Source: Sphingomonas sp.
GTDB taxonomy: Bacteria; Pseudomonadota; Alphaproteobacteria; Sphingomonadales; Sphingomonadaceae
Assembly (NCBI GenBank): GCA_017418975.1
Contig: JAFOMG010000030.1
Location: 62,001 to 126,000 of the forward strand
Direction of reading: 5' to 3'
Length of the DNA: 64,000 nucleotides
The position numbers and the translations under genes are program-made. Shown here in pieces: positions 37,553 to 46,065 of this stretch. Below the pieces are notes generated by a model. The model was not told the origin of the DNA and did no database searches. It saw nothing but the letters and a program-made list of their open reading frames with translations. How positions within the stretch are numbered: position 1 is the first letter of the stretch; each line of letters starts with the position of its first letter.

Positions 37553-37594
37553 CCGGACCCCCGGCCTTCGCCGGGGATCCGTCGCTCGATATTT

Positions 37595-38575
37595 CTAGGC
37601 CGCCGGGATCTGCTGGCTGATGCAGTGGAAGCTGCCGCCGCCGGTCAGGATATGGTCGGCGCGCTGGCCGATGATCGCCCGGCCGGGGAAGAGCGTGGCC
37701 AGCATGTCGACCGCCGCCTGGTCGTTCTCCTGGCCATAGAGCGGCACCACCACCACGGCATTGCCGATGTAGAAGTTCATGTAGCTCGCCGGAATGATCT
37801 CCTCATCTTCGTTGAGCACGCGGCCCGGCGAGGGAAAGCGCACCACTTCGACGCCAGCACGCTCGGCGCGCGCGGCGGCATCCTGGTAGATACGCCAATT
37901 GGGATCGTTCTCGGCGCCCTCGGGAATCAGCAGCCGGTTGGGGCCGATGAAGCGGGCGAGATTGTCGACATGGCCGTCGGTATGATCGTTGAGCAGCCCG
38001 TCGCCCAGCCACAGCACCTGGGTATAGCCCAGGTCCTTGCGCAGCATCTCCTCGACATCGGCCTTGCTCAGCTGGGGATTCCGGTTGCGGTTGAGCAGGC
38101 ATTGTTCGGTGGTGACGACCAGGCCGGTGCCGTCGCCGTCGATCGCGCCGCCCTCGAGGATCCAGCCATGATCCTCGACCGGCATCCGGGCGCGCTCGGC
38201 CAGGCGATGGCCGATATCGTCATCGCCTTCGAGAGCATATTTGCCGCCCCAGCCGTTGAACTGGAAGTCGTGCGCGGTGCCGTCCCCGCCGATGATCGCG
38301 GCGGTATCCCGCAGCCAGATGTCGCCGAACGGCTCGACCACCACCTTGGCGGCATTGCCGACGAGCAGCCTGGCGGCCCTGGCGGACTCCTCGTCGGCGG
38401 CGACCAGGATCACCTGCTCGCCCTTGCCCCCGGCGTGCACCGCCTTGGCGAAGGCGGCGACTTCCAGCCGGGCGGAGGCCAGGTCTTCGAGCCAGAGTTC
38501 GGGATGGCTGGGGAAGCCGATCCACACGGCATGATGATGGGCCCATTCGGGCTTGGGGGGAGGCGGAATCGTCAT
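37595..38575 (-). CDS. aguA: Agmatine deiminase
   Basis: 326 residues; converts agmatine to N-carbamoylputrescine and ammonia (polyamine route). The guanidine-modifying fold is clear: WIGFPSHPELW, FGDIWLRDTAAI, QFNGWGGKY, EGGAIDGDG, DHTDGHVDNLARF and the catalytic cysteine in GGGSFHCISQQ (Cys318). Start at 38575 with GGGGGCGGA just before it. No N-carbamoylputrescine amidase gene is adjacent. It is 19 bases from the end of the M28 peptidase gene and in the same direction. Confidence 0.95.
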   Translation of the reverse strand: MTIPPPPKPEWAHHHAVWIGFPSHPELWLEDLASARLEVAAFAKAVHAGGKGEQVILVAADEESARAARLLVGNAAKVVVEPFGDIWLRDTAAIIGGDGTAHDFQFNGWGGKYALEGDDDIGHRLAERARMPVEDHGWILEGGAIDGDGTGLVVTTEQCLLNRNRNPQLSKADVEEMLRKDLGYTQVLWLGDGLLNDHTDGHVDNLARFIGPNRLLIPEGAENDPNWRIYQDAAARAERAGVEVVRFPSPGRVLNEDEEIIPASYMNFYIGNAVVVVPLYGQENDQAAVDMLATLFPGRAIIGQRADHILTGGGSFHCISQQIPAA

Positions 38576-38594
38576 TCCGCCCCCATAATCCCGT

Positions 38595-40214
38595 TCATTG
38601 CCCGGCGCGAGACTTGTCGCGGATCGCGCGGAATTCGGCGGTCGGATACCAGCTGGGCCAGGCACTGCCGTCGGCGAGCTGGCGGCCCAGGCCATAATAG
38701 ACGTTGAGATCGGAGACCGCGCCGCTCCAGTCCCAGCTGGGATCATATTCGTCCTGGGGCTTGTGGTAGCGGTTCTGGGTATAGTCCCTGGCGGCCTTCT
38801 CGCCGGCTTCCTTGCCGCCGTTCACCAGGTCGTCGCCGCTTTCGCCATAGAGCATCGGCACACCCAGCTTGGCGAAGCTGAAATGGTCCGAACGGTAATA
38901 GCCGCCCGCCTCGGGCCGCTCCTCCGGAACGATCACCCGGCCCTCTGCCGCGACGATGGGTTTCACCAGATCCTCGAGCTCGGACTTGCCCGCGCCGACC
39001 AGCACGAAATCCCGGGTCTTTCCGATGACGTTGAGCGAATCCATGTTCACCCCGCCCACCGTCCTGGCGAGCGGATAGACCGGGTTCTCGGCGTAGAACT
39101 TGCTGCCGAGCAGGCCCGATTCCTCGGCCGTGACCGCCAGGAAGACGATGCTGCGCCGGGCCGGTCCCGCCTTGGCATGGGCTTCGGCCAGCGCGACCAG
39201 CCCGCCGATGCCGGAGGCATTGTCGACCGCGCCGTTGCAGATGTCGTCGCCCTTCACTGCGTCGCAGCGGCCGAGATGGTCCCAATGGGCCGAATAGAGC
39301 ACGACTTCGTCGGGCTTGCCCGTGCCGGGAAGGATGCCGACCACATTCTTCGAGGCCTGGCGCTTGATCGCATTGTCCCAGCTGACGGAAGCCTTCACGC
39401 CGAGCGGCACGGCCTTGAAGCCCTGCTTCGTCGCGGCGGCGGCGAGCGCATCGAAATCCTTGCCGGCGGAAGCGAACAGCGCCTTGGCCTTGTCGAGCTG
39501 CATCCAGCCGATCGCCTGGCTCTGGTCCATATGATCGCCCGGGGTGTCCTGCTCCAGCCGGGGGCCGGCCCAGGAAGACTGGACGACACCCCAGGGATAG
39601 GCGGCCGGGAAACTGTCATGGACGATGATCGCGGCGGCCGCGCCCTGGCGGGCGGCTTCCTCGAACTTGTAGGTCCAGCGGCCATAATAGGTCATCGCCC
39701 GGCCCTCGAACAAACCCTTGGTATCCGGGGCCTGATAGTCGGGATCGTTGACCAGGATGACGACCGTCTTCCCCTTCACGTCGAGCCCCGCATAGTCGTT
39801 CCAGCCGCGCTCGGGAGCGTTGATCCCATAGCCGACGAACACCACGTCGCTGTTCTTGATCGCGACCTTGGGGACCACCCGGTAGGTGGCGACCACCATG
39901 TCCTTGCGATAGTCGAGACTGACCGGCGCCTTGCCGCCGGAAAAGACCAGGGGCTGGACATTGTTCGCGGTGAGCTCGACCAGCGGCACGTCCTGGGTCC
40001 ACTTGCCCTTGTTGCCCGGCTTCAACCCAGCCTTTTCGAAGCGCTGGACGATATAGGCGATCGTCTTGTCCTCGGCCGGCGTGGTCGGCGCGCGGCCCTC
40101 ATAGGCATCGGACGACAGCTCCTTCGTCACTTCCTTCATCGTCTCGACCGGGATGGTCTGGGCATTGGCCGCGGTGCCCGCGAGCAGCAGGGCGGCGGTG
40201 AGCAGGTGACGCAT
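38595..40214 (-). CDS. Secreted M28-family aminopeptidase with PA domain
   Basis: 539 residues with a signal peptide (MRHLLTAALLLAGTAANAQ). A PA-domain insert lies at about 90-270. The zinc peptidase core then shows VVLYSAHWDHLG, NGAVDNASGIGGLVALAEA, VFLAVTAEESGLLGS and GGYYRSDHFSFAKLGVP, which hold the two-zinc ligands. It releases N-terminal amino acids from peptides in the periplasm or outside. It is followed by the agmatine deiminase gene in the same direction and divergent from the CE15-like esterase. Confidence 0.95.
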   Translation of the reverse strand: MRHLLTAALLLAGTAANAQTIPVETMKEVTKELSSDAYEGRAPTTPAEDKTIAYIVQRFEKAGLKPGNKGKWTQDVPLVELTANNVQPLVFSGGKAPVSLDYRKDMVVATYRVVPKVAIKNSDVVFVGYGINAPERGWNDYAGLDVKGKTVVILVNDPDYQAPDTKGLFEGRAMTYYGRWTYKFEEAARQGAAAAIIVHDSFPAAYPWGVVQSSWAGPRLEQDTPGDHMDQSQAIGWMQLDKAKALFASAGKDFDALAAAATKQGFKAVPLGVKASVSWDNAIKRQASKNVVGILPGTGKPDEVVLYSAHWDHLGRCDAVKGDDICNGAVDNASGIGGLVALAEAHAKAGPARRSIVFLAVTAEESGLLGSKFYAENPVYPLARTVGGVNMDSLNVIGKTRDFVLVGAGKSELEDLVKPIVAAEGRVIVPEERPEAGGYYRSDHFSFAKLGVPMLYGESGDDLVNGGKEAGEKAARDYTQNRYHKPQDEYDPSWDWSGAVSDLNVYYGLGRQLADGSAWPSWYPTAEFRAIRDKSRAGQ

Positions 40215-40314
40215 GGGATCCCCCTAACGGAACATTGTTGCGCGGATGTTGGCAAGGGTTGCGCGGGATCGCAATGCGCAGCACTATGGTAGCGATAACA
40301 TAAAAGGGGAATGC

Positions 40315-41646
40315 ATGCGCTTGTGGATACTCTGCGCGCCGATACTGGCGCTCGCTCTTCCCGCCGTCGCCGGCCGGCAGCAGGACCCTGGCGCCGCGAA
40401 TGCCGATCGCCAGGCGATGCTCGACCGGCTGGGTATCTTGCGGGTCCGCCCCGGCGCCGACGGGTTCGACCCCAAGGCCCCCAATGCGGCGAACTATGAC
40501 GAGGCCAGAGCGGGCACGCCCGAGCTTCCGCAACTGATGCGCCTGAGCGATGGCCGTCCCGTCCGCAACCGCAAGGACTGGGCCCGCCGCCGCCGCGAGG
40601 TCGGCGCGCTGTTCGACCGCGAGGTCTATGGCCGCGTGCCGTCGACCGCTCCGAAGATACGCTGGCATCGCGTCCGGGAGGAAAGGGCGACCGAAGCCGG
40701 GATTCCCGTGATCAGGCGATGGCTGGAGGGGAAGGCGGACAACCGGGCCTGGCCGCAGGCATCCGCGACCATCGCCGTCCGCTACACGCTGCCCGCCGGC
40801 CGCCGCCGCGTGCCCGTGATGCTGTCCTTCGGTTTCCCGGAGGGCTTCAGATTCCCCGGCCCGCCCCGTGCCGCCGATCCCGGCCCGCCCTATACCGAGC
40901 AGCTCCTCGGCCATGGCTGGGGGTATGCCGTGGTGGCGGCGAGCTCGATCCAGGCCGACAATGGCGGCGCGCTGAAGACCGGGGTGATCGGCATATCCCT
41001 GCGCGGCCGGCCGCGCGAACCCGATGACTGGGGGGTGCTGCGTGCCTGGGCCTGGGGGGCGAGCCGCGCGCGCGAGGCGCTCGCCGCGGACGCGGAAGTG
41101 GACGCGCGGCGGATCGGGATCGAGGGCCTGTCGCGCTATGGCAAGGCGGCGCTGGTGGCGATGGCCTATGACCCCGAGTTCGCGATCGGCTTTGCCGGCT
41201 CCTCGGGCGCGGGCGGCGCGGCGCTCTATCGCCGCAATTTCGGCGAGCGGATGGGCAATCTCGCAGCCGGCGGGGAATATCACTGGTTCGCCGGCAATTT
41301 CCTGAAATATGCCGGGCCGAAGACCGAGTTCGATCTGCCCGTGGACGCCCACATGCTGATCGCGCTCGCCGCGCCCCGGCCGCTGTTCCTCGGCGCGGGC
41401 ACGGTCGATACCGGCGATGGCTGGGTCGATCCCAAGGGCAGCTTCCTCGCCGCGGGGGCGGCATCGCCGGCCTGGGCGATCCAGGGCGCGAAGGGGCTTG
41501 CCGCCTCGGCCTTCCCGCCCGAGCTGACGCCGGTGACCGGCGGGACGCTGGCGTTCCGCCAGCATCGCGGCGGGCACAGCAACCGCGACAACTGGCCGAG
41601 CTTCATCGACTTCGCGGTGCGGGAGCTGGGCCGAAGCGGAAACTGA
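40315..41646 (+). CDS. Secreted glucuronoyl-esterase-like (CE15) hydrolase
   Basis: 443 residues with a signal peptide (MRLWILCAPILALALPAVAG). An alpha/beta-hydrolase resembling family CE15 glucuronoyl esterases: nucleophile in IGIEGLSRYGKAALVA (Ser273; CE15 has G-C-S-R-x-G-K), active-site histidine in HRGGHSNRDNWPSF (His421), and catalytic segment FAGSSGAGGAALYRR. CE15 enzymes cut ester links between glucuronoxylan and lignin. Here Leu replaces the Cys before the Ser. AAAGGGGA precedes the ATG. Convergent with the PHP gene. Confidence 0.85.
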   Translation: MRLWILCAPILALALPAVAGRQQDPGAANADRQAMLDRLGILRVRPGADGFDPKAPNAANYDEARAGTPELPQLMRLSDGRPVRNRKDWARRRREVGALFDREVYGRVPSTAPKIRWHRVREERATEAGIPVIRRWLEGKADNRAWPQASATIAVRYTLPAGRRRVPVMLSFGFPEGFRFPGPPRAADPGPPYTEQLLGHGWGYAVVAASSIQADNGGALKTGVIGISLRGRPREPDDWGVLRAWAWGASRAREALAADAEVDARRIGIEGLSRYGKAALVAMAYDPEFAIGFAGSSGAGGAALYRRNFGERMGNLAAGGEYHWFAGNFLKYAGPKTEFDLPVDAHMLIALAAPRPLFLGAGTVDTGDGWVDPKGSFLAAGAASPAWAIQGAKGLAASAFPPELTPVTGGTLAFRQHRGGHSNRDNWPSFIDFAVRELGRSGN

Positions 41647-41654
41647 CCCGTGAC

Positions 41655-41682
41655 CGTCATCCCGGCGAAAGCCGGGATGACG
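41655..41682. repeat. REP hairpin between convergent genes
   Basis: CGTCATCCCGGC and GCCGGGATGACG are perfect 12-bp arms around a GAAA tetraloop. It sits between two stop codons facing each other (41646 and 41700) and probably acts as a bidirectional terminator or 3' end shield. Confidence 0.7.
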
Positions 41683-41699
41683 ATGAAGGCCGCAGCGGC

Positions 41700-43145
41700 T
41701 CAACGCTTGCCGCAAGTCACATGGATCGGATTGCCGACCAGCAGGAGCTTGCCGCCTTCGGTCGTCACATTGATCGCGACCCAGCCACAGGCCGTCTTGC
41801 GATCGAGCCGGAAGCGGACCGCCGGACCGACCGGCAGCGACCGCGCCTCCACGCCATTGGCGACCAGCACGACCTTGCCCGCCGCCACGCCGGCGATCGT
41901 CGCGCTGACCTCGATCGTCATGCCGGCGGCAAGCGCCTCGCCCATCGCCGCGCGATTGCCGCCCGAAACGGCCGTCACATCGAGCATCCGGTCGCGCGTA
42001 CCCTCGACATCGATGAAGACCCGGCCGGCGCGGATGCCCGCCAGGATCGCCGGTGTGGAGAGCTCCGCGGCATGGACCACGGTGGTGGGCCGGCCGATCG
42101 GGGCGCGACCGGCCTGGGCGTCGGGATCATGGTTGTCGCTGCCGCCGATGCCGGTCAGGCGATTGCCCGCATTCAGCCGCTTGTACCAGAAGCCGATGCC
42201 CGAGAGCGGCGTGTCGACCGTGTTGGCGTTGATCGCCTCGATCGCGGCGATGCCCGCCCAGTCGGTGTCCGGCCAGATCCAGCCGCAGCCCATGCACGCC
42301 TCGCCCGAGGGCAGCGCCGGATGGTTGATCGACAGGATCGCACCGGCCTCCGCCACTGCCTTCTCCATCGCGGCGACATTGGGAACGCCGGGCGTGCCGA
42401 TGCGGAAATCGACCCATCGCGCAAGGCCGATCGCATTGGCGTGGCCGCCAAAGCTGGTGATCTCGGTGCCCGGGATCAGCAGGATATCGTCGAAATAGGG
42501 CTGGAGTTCGCGCAGCCCCGCGAAATGCGCGACGGTGTTGTGATCGGTGACCGCAACGAAATCGAGGCCCGCCCGCGCCGCAGCCTCGACGGTGCGGAAC
42601 AGCGGGCACGGCACCTTCCTGCCCGACTTGCTGAGGCAGCTGCCATCCGAATGGGCATCGTGCATGTGGAGGTCGCCGCGGAACCAGCCGGGGCCGGCCC
42701 TGACCGGGCCGTCGGCAATGGCGGCGCTGGCGTTGCGGGCGGCACCGCGATCGAGGAATATCTCGACCCGATAGGCGCTGCGGGCGTCCTTGCGCGCATT
42801 GGGCACGCCGAGCTGGACGTACCAGCGGCCGGCGGGCAGCGCGCCGGGGAGATAGCCGGGCGAGGCGTCGCTGGGGGCAAGGGTGAAGCGATCGCGGGTG
42901 CCGCCGCTCCAGCCGCGGAAACCCCGGGGATCGAACAGGCCGAGATCGACGACTGTCCGGTTCGCCTTGTCGTACGTCAGGCGCACGGTGATGCGCTCGA
43001 CCCCCTCCGGCACGTCGAAGGGGATCTGCTTGTAGGTCTCGTGGTCCGCTCCGGTAATCTCGCCAGTGACGACCTGATCCGCCTGCTGCGCATGCGCGGG
43101 GGCGTGGACGAGCAGGAGAGCGAGCGCGATCAGGAAGCGGAGCAT
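41700..43145 (-). CDS. Secreted PHP-domain metallohydrolase (CehA/McbA family)
   Basis: 481 residues with a signal peptide (MLRFLIALALLLVHAPAHA). A beta-sandwich front part (about 20-150) is followed by the PHP phosphoesterase core. Metal ligands are visible in GDLHMHDAHSDGSC, AVTDHNTVAHF, IPGTEITSFGGHANAIG, INHPALPSGE and GGSDNHDPDA. Such enzymes hydrolyse phosphoesters or carbamates; substrate unknown. Its start lies beside a purine-rich repeat (43161-43298) that separates it from the TonB receptor, which is upstream on the same strand; they may form one transcription unit. Confidence 0.92.
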   Translation of the reverse strand: MLRFLIALALLLVHAPAHAQQADQVVTGEITGADHETYKQIPFDVPEGVERITVRLTYDKANRTVVDLGLFDPRGFRGWSGGTRDRFTLAPSDASPGYLPGALPAGRWYVQLGVPNARKDARSAYRVEIFLDRGAARNASAAIADGPVRAGPGWFRGDLHMHDAHSDGSCLSKSGRKVPCPLFRTVEAAARAGLDFVAVTDHNTVAHFAGLRELQPYFDDILLIPGTEITSFGGHANAIGLARWVDFRIGTPGVPNVAAMEKAVAEAGAILSINHPALPSGEACMGCGWIWPDTDWAGIAAIEAINANTVDTPLSGIGFWYKRLNAGNRLTGIGGSDNHDPDAQAGRAPIGRPTTVVHAAELSTPAILAGIRAGRVFIDVEGTRDRMLDVTAVSGGNRAAMGEALAAGMTIEVSATIAGVAAGKVVLVANGVEARSLPVGPAVRFRLDRKTACGWVAINVTTEGGKLLLVGNPIHVTCGKR

Positions 43146-43160
43146 GGAGCCCTCGAAAAA

Positions 43161-43298
43161 TCCCCTCCCTGCAAGGGAGGGGTTAGGGGTGGGTTGGAAA
43201 AGGCCAGGCTCAAGCCCGGCCTTTTCTCCTTGCCGAGAGCGGGGAGCCCGGCTGACGCCGCGCGACCCGCCCCCAGCCCCTCCCTTGCAGGGAGGGGA
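43161..43298. repeat. Repeat with flanking hairpins between receptor and PHP gene
   Basis: TCCCCTCCCT-GCA-AGGGAGGGG at the left and CCCCTCCCTTGCAGGGAGGGGA at the right are hairpin ends. Between them AAAAGGCC and GGCCTTTT (43198-43225) form a terminator-like stem with a T-run. Both neighbours are minus-strand, so it could attenuate read-through from the receptor into the PHP gene. Confidence 0.55.
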
Positions 43299-43308
43299 GT
43301 TTCATTCG

Positions 43309-45813
43309 TCAGAACGAGAAATCCACCGCGAAGCGGATGTTCCGGCCCACGATCGGACGGCCGATGAACAGCAGGTCGTTGGCCTGGCCACTGGTCAGCT
43401 CGCCCGCGCGCGGATTGCCTTCGGTGAGGCCGATCGTGTTGGTGAGGTTGTCGCCATAGGCCCAGAGACGGATGTTCTTCGTCAGGCCCAGGCTGACGCT
43501 GGCATTGATCACCGTATAGGCCGGCAGCTTCGAGGTGTTCGCCGCATCGGCATAGCGATCGCCATAATGCTCGACGTCCATCTGCGCGCGCAGGCGCCCG
43601 TCGAACAGCGTGACCGCCGGCGTGGCGCGCAGCGAAAGCTTGGGCACGCGCAGCAGCTGGTTGCCCGAATAGTTGCGCGCGACCAGGCCGCCCGAAGTGT
43701 TCTCGTTATAGCGCAGGTTGCGGAAGGTCGGTTCCTGGATGGTCGCCTGCACCGTGAAGTCGAACCACTTGACCGGGCGCAGCGTGGCCTCGAGCTCGAC
43801 GCCATAGGCACGCGTGTCGGTATAGACCGTCTGCTGGATGACGCCGGTGGCCGGCGGCGGCGCGAACACGAAATTGCCGATCGAATAGGAGTCGTAGTCG
43901 GTCAGGAAGCCGGTGGCATAGACGCTGATCAGCGGCGTGGAGAGCTTGAGCCCGGCTTCCCACATGTCGATGCCCTGGATCACCGGCTGCGCGGTGGCGC
44001 TGGTGATGAAGCTGCCGACACTCGGCATGCGGAAGGCATGGGTATAGCGCGCGAACACGCCCCCGACCTTGGCGAACTGCCAGTCGAGGCCCGCCGTGTA
44101 GCCGATAGAGTCGAACTTGCGATCGAAGTTGGTGAACACGCCGCTGCCGGTGAGGACATTGTCGTCCGCCAGCGTGGTGGGATCGCCCAGATTGACAGTC
44201 TTCTGGCCCTCCTGCGCGCCGGTCGCCTTCATCTGCTCCCAGCGGATGCCGCCGTCGAAGCGCAGCGTCGGCGTGATCTGCCACTCGTCCGAGGCATAGA
44301 GCGCGATCGTCGTCTGGCTGCCGGTGCCGTTGGCGAATTCCGAACCGTAGCGGGCGACGCCGTTCTTGGTCAGCGAACCGACGACGCTGCCGGCGGCGTT
44401 GACCGCGACCACGTCGAGCAGGCGGGAATTGTTCGACACGTCCTGCACCGTCGAGGCCGAATAGCGGCTGAAGGTCTCGTCGATGTTGGCATAATAGAAA
44501 CCGAAGGCGAGATCATGCGTGCCCGCGGCTTCGAACTTGTGGGCGATGCGGAAGTCGTTGAGGAACTCGCGCTCCCACACCGTCACCGGCCGCGCGGCAT
44601 TGATGAAGATGTCGCCATTGCCGTTCTGGCTGGCAACGTTGAACGCCTGGCCATTGTCGGCATAGCGAATCTGCACGTCGGTCGCCCCCGGAAAGGCGGC
44701 GAGCAGCGCGGCGCGGTTGCTGGCGAGGAACGACGCGGCGGTGGCAACCGAGGTCGGGTAGACGCCGTTACGCACCGTGTAGCTGTCGCGGTAGCGCATG
44801 CCGTTGGTGAGCTTCCAGCCCGGCGCGAACTCATAGTCGGTGAGCACCGAGCCCTGGTCGAGCCGGATGTCGGTACCCTTGGTGTTGTCGAAGTTCACAA
44901 TGCCGGTGGCGCTGCGCAGCGCCAGCTTGGCCGAGGCCGGGCTGGCCGTGGTGCCATAATGCGGATCGAAGCCCGGCAGGCCGACGATCTTGCCCTTGCT
45001 GTCCTTGGTCAGCGGGATGCCGGTGTAGAAGATCGCATTGTCGTCGAGATGCTTGTAGCTGAAGGTCAGCGAGCCGCCGTCGAATTCCTTGACGAGATCG
45101 GCGCGGATCTGGCCGCCCTTGTTGCCGGTGAAGCCGGGATCGCGGACGCCCTGCTCGCTGCGGTAGAAGCCGCCGACGCCGAGCTTGAGGCCCTCGCCCA
45201 GCGGCGCGCCGATCCAGCCGTCGAAACGATAGAGCTCGGCGGTGGGGCCATAGAGCACGCGGGCGTTGCCGGTGAGCGAATCGCCGGCGCGGCGCGTGAT
45301 GTAGTTGACCACGCCGCCGGGGGCATTCGAGTAGAAGACCGAGGACGGGCCACCGCGGACCACTTCGATCCGCTCGATCGATTCGTCGATGCGGAAGGCC
45401 TGGTCGGCGTTCAGATAGCCGAGCGCCGGATCATGCTGCACGGGCAGGCCGTCCTCGAGCAGGTTGATCGAGCCGAAGCCGTCGACGGGGATGCCGCGCG
45501 CGCGGACATTGCCCGAGCCTTCGCCGCCCGAGGCCTCGACCCAGAAGCCGGGGACCGACTTGAGCGTCTCGGTCACGCTCGACGGCGCGCGCGAACGGAT
45601 CATGTCGTTCGACAGCGTGGTGACGGCATAGCTGGTGTCGAGCTTGGTGCGTTCGCCGGCGCCGGCGCGGCCGGTGACGATGATCTCCTCGTCGGGCGTG
45701 GTGGCGTCGGTCGCCGGGCTGGCGGCCTCCTGTGCCTGGGCAAGCGCCGGAACGCTCGCCGTCAACAGGAGGGCGGTGAAGCTGGTGCGCGTCAGCATAT
45801 GGCTGATCTGCAT
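43309..45813 (-). CDS. TonB-dependent outer-membrane receptor
   Basis: 834 residues. Signal peptide to about 26 (LLLTASVPALAQ); TonB-box-like EEIIVTG; plug with VTETLKSVPGFWVEASGGEGSG, VRARGIPVDGFGSINLLEDGLPV, RIEVVRGGPSSVFYSNAPGGVVNY; barrel ends IRFAVDFSF with a terminal Phe. The plug motifs resemble siderophore and vitamin receptors. The ligand is not identifiable. It is divergent from the S9 peptidase gene; 252 bp separate the starts with no gene seen. Downstream, a repeat precedes the PHP gene. Confidence 0.95.
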   Translation of the reverse strand: MQISHMLTRTSFTALLLTASVPALAQAQEAASPATDATTPDEEIIVTGRAGAGERTKLDTSYAVTTLSNDMIRSRAPSSVTETLKSVPGFWVEASGGEGSGNVRARGIPVDGFGSINLLEDGLPVQHDPALGYLNADQAFRIDESIERIEVVRGGPSSVFYSNAPGGVVNYITRRAGDSLTGNARVLYGPTAELYRFDGWIGAPLGEGLKLGVGGFYRSEQGVRDPGFTGNKGGQIRADLVKEFDGGSLTFSYKHLDDNAIFYTGIPLTKDSKGKIVGLPGFDPHYGTTASPASAKLALRSATGIVNFDNTKGTDIRLDQGSVLTDYEFAPGWKLTNGMRYRDSYTVRNGVYPTSVATAASFLASNRAALLAAFPGATDVQIRYADNGQAFNVASQNGNGDIFINAARPVTVWEREFLNDFRIAHKFEAAGTHDLAFGFYYANIDETFSRYSASTVQDVSNNSRLLDVVAVNAAGSVVGSLTKNGVARYGSEFANGTGSQTTIALYASDEWQITPTLRFDGGIRWEQMKATGAQEGQKTVNLGDPTTLADDNVLTGSGVFTNFDRKFDSIGYTAGLDWQFAKVGGVFARYTHAFRMPSVGSFITSATAQPVIQGIDMWEAGLKLSTPLISVYATGFLTDYDSYSIGNFVFAPPPATGVIQQTVYTDTRAYGVELEATLRPVKWFDFTVQATIQEPTFRNLRYNENTSGGLVARNYSGNQLLRVPKLSLRATPAVTLFDGRLRAQMDVEHYGDRYADAANTSKLPAYTVINASVSLGLTKNIRLWAYGDNLTNTIGLTEGNPRAGELTSGQANDLLFIGRPIVGRNIRFAVDFSF

Positions 45814-46065
45814 TGGTATTCCCCTTTTCGCATGGACAGCGCAGGCTGCTGCCGGGGCGCGCTAGGCGCCTGCTGTTGCGATTGGACGGCTTGGAGAAGA
45901 CACCGAAATGAAGCTAATTTTTCCAAATGATGACAACGATGTCCGATGGGCATGGAGCCTGTCACGGGGGGCATGGCCGGCGACACAGTCCCCAGCGGCC
46001 ATGGATCGGATGGATTGCCAAGGCGCGCGGGTTGGCTAGGGTCTCCGCCGAAATTGGGGGGATCC

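Noticed and set aside
43144..45930. Plus-strand frame of about 928 codons opposite the second TonB receptor
   Set aside because: No recognisable motif, biased to Arg/Gly/Asp, and overlaps a full real gene along its length.
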